This document shows positions 58,723 to 64,000 of a stretch of 64,000 nt of DNA, in pieces (positions within the stretch are counted from its first letter, which is position 1; each line of letters begins with the position of its first letter). A program made the translations under genes and the position numbers. Source of the stretch: Bondarzewia mesenterica (taxonomy: Eukaryota; Basidiomycota; Agaricomycetes; Russulales; Bondarzewiaceae); NCBI GenBank assembly GCA_004802705.1, contig SGPL01000010.1, positions 62,001 to 126,000 on the forward strand. Direction: 5' to 3'. The notes beneath the pieces were generated by a model that saw nothing but the letters and a program-made list of their open reading frames with translations, ran no database searches and was not told the origin of the DNA.

Positions 58723-60685
58723 ATGTCTGGAGTCGCTCGTAAACAGGCTCCGCGCCCCGCGAAGCCTGCAGGTCGCTACTGGAAAGGCAAGGCCCCCAAG
58801 GGCGCCGCCGAATTGATTGAGTCGGACGAGGAGGAGGAGGAATTGGTGCAGGAGGCTGAGGATGAGGGCGCTGACCAGTTTCTCGGGGAGATCGAGGAGG
58901 GCGCGGCCGTGGTGACAAAGCCAGTGGGGAAGATGAGCGTGACGTTGAGGGACGTGAATATCTCAATAGAGGGTAAGGTGCTTGTTGGGGGACGAGAGGA
59001 GGTGGGGAGGACGGAGCTCGAGGAGGGTGAGCGATTCTTGTTATTTGGATGGTACGTGCGATGCTGAGATCCGGTTATCTTAAGAGAGTTCCGAGGAGGA
59101 GAAATATGAGGCTGCTCCGAGAACAACTCTTGGAAAGTTAGCAGAAGAGGCTTCAGAAGAGGTGCGGGTTTTCTTTTTGTACATGCTCGTGTTCGAGCCT
59201 CAATTCTCATTCATTATAGTCGTCTAGCGAATACGAAACAGAGTCTGAGGAGGAGGAGAAACCAAAAATGCAGTTACGACCTGTATTCATACCAAAGTAC
59301 GTTACTCTCTCAATCATACCTTTCTTTGTTAAACTCGATGGCTTGTAGACGCGGCCGAGTCACGATGGCCGAGAAAGATGCCCTTGCTCTTGATTCCGAG
59401 GAGGCTCTCAAGAAGAAAGAGTTGGAGGCAGAGGAGCGACGGAAACAGAGCCATGACATGGTAGCTGACAGTATTCGTCGCGAACTCGCGGAAAGTGCGT
59501 CACCACCGCGCAGTAAACGTTTTCCCCTTTGCTGAATATCTATTGTATCATCGCATCTAGAGCAGAAAGAAGAAGAGATCCCAGACGTTGACGACACAGA
59601 CGCGCTTGACCCTGCGGCCGAGTTCGAAGCATGGCATTTGCGGGAACTTGCACGGATTAAGCGGGACAAAGAAGCAGAGCTGGCGCGTGAGCAGGAGCGT
59701 GAAGAGATTGAGAGGCGGAGGGCCTTGCCGGAAGAACAGCGGATGAAGGAAGATATGGAGCGCGCGCAGAAGTTGCGGGATGAGAAGCCAAAGGGTCAGC
59801 AGGTGTTCTTGCAGAAATACTGGCACAAGGGTGCTTTCCATCAGGTGCGTAGCCTTCTCTGGCCGCCGATATAAATTCACTCACGTCACATGTACTTTAA
59901 CGAACGGGCGTCGGTTGGATGTTCGGAAATCAGGACGAAGAGATTCTCATACGACATGATTATACCGAGAAGACGGAGTCGACGGTCGACGTGTCGGCCC
60001 TCCCGGCGGTCATGCAGGTGAAGAATTTTGGCAAGCGCGGACGGACAAAATACACGCACTTGCTGGACCAAGATACGACAATGAAGACCGGTGGATTTGG
60101 CGGAGCCGGTTCTATTAAATCTGGTGGAAAGGGCACCGAGGGGGGCGGATGCTTCATCTGCGGTGGACCACACTTGAAGAGAGGTGATGCTATCTTGTCT
60201 GTTTCTCACCATGGTCCTGTATTGTGCTCATGCATTGCTGTGCTCTAGATTGTCCGCAGAACACCGGAATCCTACCAGGACGACCAGGAACAGGCGCGAA
60301 TGCTGCGCCGACGGGCCCAAAGGGCTCATGGCGGGATCGAGATGAGGGTTATGCGCCTCGCGAGCGTGGCGATCGACCGCGGGAGCGCAGTCGGGAACGT
60401 AAGTTCAATTGGGACCGGCGGGGTGGAGGTCATGACCGAGATCGGGGCCAGGAGTATGCAGGTAGACGTGAGGACCGGGACCGGGATCGTTATGAGGGAC
60501 GCAGGCGGGGTGAGAAGTATGAGGCCAGTGACAGAGATAGGGACCGGTCGCCGAGACGAGAGCGGTGGAGTGGGCGCGATGATGATAGAGATCGTCCACG
60601 GAAGGAAAGGCGGAGATCAAGGTCGGTGTCGAGAGAGCGAGATGGTGGGTACGAGAGGGAGGAGAAGCGGCGGAGAGTGGATTGA
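58723..60685 (+). CDS. MFAP1: Microfibrillar-associated protein 1 (MFAP1), spliceosome factor, with CCHC knuckle
   Basis: MFAP1 is a spliceosomal B-complex protein that binds Prp38 in the tri-snRNP. ATG 58723 starts MSGVARKQAPRPAKPAG; acidic Glu-rich blocks follow, then QLRPVFIPKRGRVTMAEKD, a long charged helix, FEAWHLRELARIKRDKEAEL, QVFLQKYWHKGAFHQ, VMQVKNFGKRGRTKYTHLLD and QDTTMKTGGFGGAGSIKSGG, all conserved in MFAP1. After this core comes a CCHC zinc knuckle (CFICGGPHLKRDCP, split by an intron) and an Arg/Asp/Ser-rich tail of over 100 residues, ending in KRRRVD. Human MFAP1 ends soon after the core, so the knuckle and RS/RD tail are extensions. Five or six introns. Stop at 60683-60685. Confidence 0.93.
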
Positions 60686-61486
60686 TTTTTGTTCGGTGCG
60701 GTACGCTGTTTCTCATGCCCAGTACATATGTAATGTCGTATGTTACTTTCGCTTCACTGGCTAGTGCTCTCTCTTACGATTGATGAAAATATGTGAGGAT
60801 AGTCCTTTTGCAACTGATTCATTTTGCAACAGACGCCCAAACAGGCACTATCTGCGCATTTAAAGGAGTTATCAAACTGTAAGTATCATCAAATTGAGAG
60901 CTTTTGTGGCGACGTGTTATTTACGCGCCAAGACCTTCTCCTGTCCCCGATCTCACCGAGGCCTGTGCATTTGATCTCTCAGATATGAAAGTCTCTGCAA
61001 GGAATCTTGAACACTGCAGACTCGTCGCCGTGGGCAAGGCGGCTAGCGACGAGTACTGAGCCGCGTACTACTAGAGTACCCAGAGTCGGGCTTGAATCGA
61101 CGACGACCCGCGGCCGTATGTCAAATTATTAATGGTCCGGAACGACTACTGAAAAGATCCAAGTCCAGACAACGTATGTACCTATGTAATCAAGACCATG
61201 TTGGAAGATCGTACCACCAACCATTGCGCAGTTTCTTCAAAAGACCCGCTGGTCGTACATACGACTGCTATTCTTTCCATTTCCAAACTCCAACGTGCGT
61301 TGGCCTCACGCCGATCGTGAGACATATATCCGTCTATTCTACTAACCGTGGCACTTCTCAGGCTCCTGCTTGACTGCTTCCGAGACTCGAATTCGCTGGC
61401 AGTCAACAGAGCTCACTCTCAACCCACTCTCACTTGTTTCTCCTCTCAACATCAACTAACGCGCGTCCAGAGTGTTTGCCCCTTAC
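60686..61486. other. Intergenic region with small inverted repeat
   Basis: No coding sequence is supportable. It contains a perfect 9-bp inverted repeat (61020-61028 and 61046-61054) and, shortly after, a sequence that at first looks like a tRNA T-arm but does not fold as a tRNA. Confidence 0.45.
61020..61054. repeat. 9-bp inverted repeat
   Basis: ACTCGTCGC at 61020-61028 and GCGACGAGT at 61046-61054 are exact reverse complements with a 17-base spacer that can add further GC pairs. Function unknown; it might be part of an unrecognised structured RNA or chance. Confidence 0.4.
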
Positions 61487-63756
61487 ATGCCTAACGAATC
61501 GAGGCGCGTAGTCAAAGTCGCAATTGTCGGCAGCGGCCTAGCTGGCCTGACCGCTGCCTACCTGCTCTCCAATGTGACGAAACGACAGCACGAGAATGTT
61601 GAGGAAATCGAGTTCGAGGTGCACATATTCGAAAAGGTGCGTTTGTTCACGCACATAAACTTATCTTGGAACATGACTGATTGTTCTGCATCCCTTGAAT
61701 CTGGTGGATGATTACTATTTTTTGATCTTGGCCTGTAAAATGCATCTCTTGTTGTCGCGTGGGATAATGTTATCTTGGGCTCCTCGGACTGATAACATGC
61801 AGGCAGAGTCGCTGGGCATGGATTCAAACTCTGTATCTTTGACTCTTCCAGGATTTTCGCCCAAGTCTGAATGGCGCGTCGACGTCCCCATGCGCTCTTT
61901 CCAGGGAGGTCAGTTTACCGTTACCGTCTCAAGCTTCCCTTCTGCTCACGATATGAGAACGCGCAGGCTATTACACACAGCTCATCGCGCTTTACAGACG
62001 CCTCGGTGTCCACTTCCGCACAGCAGACTTCTCCTACTCGTTTTCCTACCTCCCTTCTCTCCCTGCCTCATCGACATCCCATGCGCCACCAAAACCGAAT
62101 CTGGCGCCTACATTAATCTACGACGGAGCCTCTGGACGCGCTGGCATCAGCATCCCGACCGCATTACGCACTTGGACGCATCAATCGGACGGTTTTCGCC
62201 GCACGCTCGCACACTTTTCTTCCATCTTCACAATCATGCTCTCTATCCTTGTCCTCCTGTACAACTTTTTGAGACTGAACATCCTCGCAGCGCCGTGGTT
62301 CCGTTCGCACGATGTGGGCACGCTGAGCTGGGCAGCATGGGTAGAACACGCAACGCCCAAGGGCTTCGTGGCGAGGCTGCTCGGGCTGGACCAGCGGTGG
62401 CGGGAGTTCATCCGGGACATATGTGTGCCGCTGTTCTCAGCCGTGTGTACTGCTGCGCGGGAGGATGTGCACGCGCATCCTGCGGAAGAATTTCTCAGTG
62501 CGTTGATTTCCCTTCTTTGTGCCCTATTTTTCGCACGCGCTGACCCACAGGGAGCAGATTTTGTCTGGCTTACGCTTGGCACGCATCACTATGTCGTGTC
62601 GAATAACGTCAGGGATGTCGTGAGGCGTCTCACGGAGATGATACCTGCATCCCAGATACATTTGGGCGCTCCGACAGTAAACATTGAGCCAGACATCAAT
62701 AATCCATCGCTTGTGTCCATCATTTGCTCTTCCCGGTACGATGGAGAGGTCACATACACTGGATTTTCGCACGTCGTTTTTGCCTCCCAAGCGAATCATG
62801 CCGCACCGATCGTCAGATCGTACTCCCGCGCTCTCCAGCAGCAAGGTCACGTCCCAGAAAAGAGCGTCGTCGTACAAAAGGCTGAGGAGCTGGCTGAGTG
62901 CCTGGAGAGGTTCGAATACCGGAGGACGGTCGTGGTGAACCACACGGATGCTGACTTGCTCCCGTCTGACCCCTGCGATCGACGAGACCTGAACCTCGTC
63001 ACCATCGTCGAGCCCTCACGCGCGGAAAAGGATGCGTTTGCTACCGTCTTGGAAGATGAAAAGGACTCGATGCTCGTAGCGCCGACATACACGATGACCA
63101 CGCACATGCTGCCGAGACCAGCGCATGTCTCCCCACCTGCAAACTCGCTGGTACAGACGTTGTCGATATATCAGACGACAAACCCGGTATACGCGCCGGA
63201 GAAGGGAAGCGTGCTGTCGGTTGCAAGGATGGAGCGAGCCATCTTGACTCGAGAGGGCAAGGCTGCTGTGCAGTTGCTTTCTGTGCCACCGTCGTCGTTG
63301 TCTTCAAGCAGTGTCGTGGATTGGTTAAAGGGGCGGGAGAGGGGACATCAGGAGGGGGAGGGAGGACTGGGCGTGTTGCAGGGTGCGGCAAGGAGGGAAG
63401 AGGCACAAGCGCCTGGGTTGTGGGTCGTGGGGTCGTACGCGTACAGGGGGATTCCATTGCTGGAGGGGTGTGTAGCAGGTGCGCGGGAGGTGGTGGAAGG
63501 GGGAATCATGGAGTGTGAAAGAATGAAGGTGCTAGATGCACATGGTAAGGGGATATCTTGCCGTGAATATATATTCTACAGTATCTATTTCCTACCCATG
63601 GGCGTTGCAGAACTTTGCGTACTGACATATACATATGCTGTCGTTCGTTGCGCAGTGCAGGTTGTCAGATGGACGATAGAATGGATAACAATGAAATGGC
63701 AAAAGATGGCCAGAGCGGTCGTACCCGACGCAGAACATGTAAAAGCTTCGGTGTGA
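61487..63756 (+). CDS. FAD-dependent oxidoreductase (amine-oxidase/desaturase-like), membrane-associated
   Basis: Rossmann-fold flavoprotein. ATG 61487 starts MPNESRRVVKVAIVGSGLAG, the GxGxxG dinucleotide motif followed by LTAAYLLS. Spliced exons continue with EVHIFEK, the acidic ribose-binding end of the second strand, then DSNSVSLTLPG, VDVPMRSFQGGYYTQLIALY (split by an intron), GVHFRTADFSYSFSY, and a hydrophobic stretch MLSILVLLYNFLRLNILAA that may lie in a membrane. Later blocks: FVWLTLGTHHYVV, GFSHVVFASQANHA, TMTTHMLPR, and GLWVVGSYAYRGIPLLEGCV, the C-terminal FAD contact. A 66-nt intron near 63545-63610 keeps frame either way. The end is a second hydrophobic patch (LTYTYAVVRCAVQVVRW) and TGA at 63754-63756. 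The substrate is not predictable; fungal relatives are annotated only as NAD(P)-binding Rossmann proteins. Confidence 0.83.
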
Positions 63757-63819
63757 TGATATACCTCTATCAATACAACATGCAGTCAACTAGTAAAAAG
63801 GCATGCAAGTGCTGTCCGT

Positions 63820-64000
63820 TCATCGCATGCGTAACTTGCTCTCCATGTCTGCCTGGATGTCCATCGAGGGGCCGGCCTCCATGGCTAGATATTGAAGATA
63901 AACACATGTGAATGAGATGCGATATAATGTAAGAGAAGAGACAAGAGACGAAGACGCACTGCCAAAGAAGTCATCGACATCAAGAGTCTCGTCGCGGCCC
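63820..64000 (-). CDS. 3' end of an unidentified gene running off the right edge
   Basis: Reading the minus strand from the window edge, a frame encoding GRDETLDVDDFFG is followed by a GTGCGT donor and, 75 nt later, a TCTAG acceptor that joins to TMEAGPSMDIQADMESKLRMR and TGA (TCA at 63820-63822 on the plus strand). Both splice sites are good and the joined peptide looks like an ordinary acidic C-terminus, so I believe it is the last two exons of a real gene. I cannot name the family from about 34 residues. It converges on the FAD oxidoreductase, with only about 63 bases between the stop codons. Confidence 0.5.
   Translation of the reverse strand, partial: GRDETLDVDDFFGSASSSLVSSLTLYRISFTCVYLQYLAMEAGPSMDIQADMESKLRMR

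Noticed and set aside
61020..61110. A tRNA-like stretch ending in a GGCTTGAATC segment reminiscent of a T-arm
   Set aside because: The T stem would have only four pairs with a nine-base loop and no 7-bp acceptor stem can be formed at the correct spacing. I keep only the 9-bp inverted repeat.

Overview
This window looks like a gene-dense nuclear segment of a filamentous basidiomycete (Agaricomycotina). The reasons are many short GT..AG introns (mostly about 50-100 nt, with some exons only tens of nt long), intergenic gaps usually of 0.2-1 kb, genes on both strands without operons, and protein families typical of mushroom-forming fungi. There is no rRNA, convincing tRNA, CRISPR array or recognisable transposon. 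I read about 23 protein-coding genes. Two are cut by the window edges.

Layout. 1-6.4 kb (+): 3' part of a TFIIIC tau-138/Tfc3-type subunit, then a multi-pass membrane protein with a Ser-rich ectodomain that I cannot assign. 6.8-11.2 kb (-): an Ssk2/Ssk22/Wis4-type MAPKKK of the HOG stress pathway. 11.5-23.3 kb (+): DRG1/Rbg1 GTPase, a PhnP-like metallo-beta-lactamase-fold hydrolase, a PRELI/Ups mitochondrial lipid-transfer protein, RIC1 (Rab6/Ypt6 exchange factor subunit) and a 2-oxoglutarate/Fe(II) oxygenase-like protein. 23.5-28.9 kb (-): GRAM-PH-GRAM sterol glucosyltransferase (ATG26/UGT51). 29.6-31.7 kb (+): a SUR7/PalI-like membrane protein and ribosomal protein S29. 32.5-41.5 kb (-): a Pumilio-family RNA-binding protein and a UVRAG/Vps38-Atg14 domain protein. 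42.0-43.6 kb (+): an acidic coiled-coil protein of unknown role. 44.1-48.2 kb (-): a cullin-N-terminus-like short protein and a BTB/POZ protein. 48.4-50.7 kb (+): TRAPP subunit Trs31/TRAPPC5 and a class 1 dihydroorotate dehydrogenase. 52.3-52.9 kb (-): a 169-aa unknown. 53.8-63.8 kb (+): a nucleotidyltransferase-fold protein, a WGR-type PARP, the splicing factor MFAP1 and an FAD-dependent oxidoreductase. The last 0.2 kb carries the 3' end of an unidentified minus-strand gene.

The genes are mostly housekeeping: transcription and splicing, translation, stress signalling, vesicle traffic and autophagy, lipid handling, pyrimidine synthesis. They do not form an obvious pathway cluster. I found no clear new multi-gene system. 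The points most worth a second look are three single-base frame breaks in otherwise conserved genes (ATG26, the acidic coiled-coil gene and the dihydroorotate dehydrogenase), which look more like draft-sequence length errors than three pseudogenes; a cullin-like protein that lacks the catalytic half; the multi-pass membrane protein with a dibasic site in its ectodomain; a perfect 23-bp inverted repeat carrying paired TGACTCA sites upstream of the PARP gene; and a perfect 12-bp hairpin behind the SUR7-like gene. Exon boundaries were read by eye, so internal splice sites are approximate unless a position is given.
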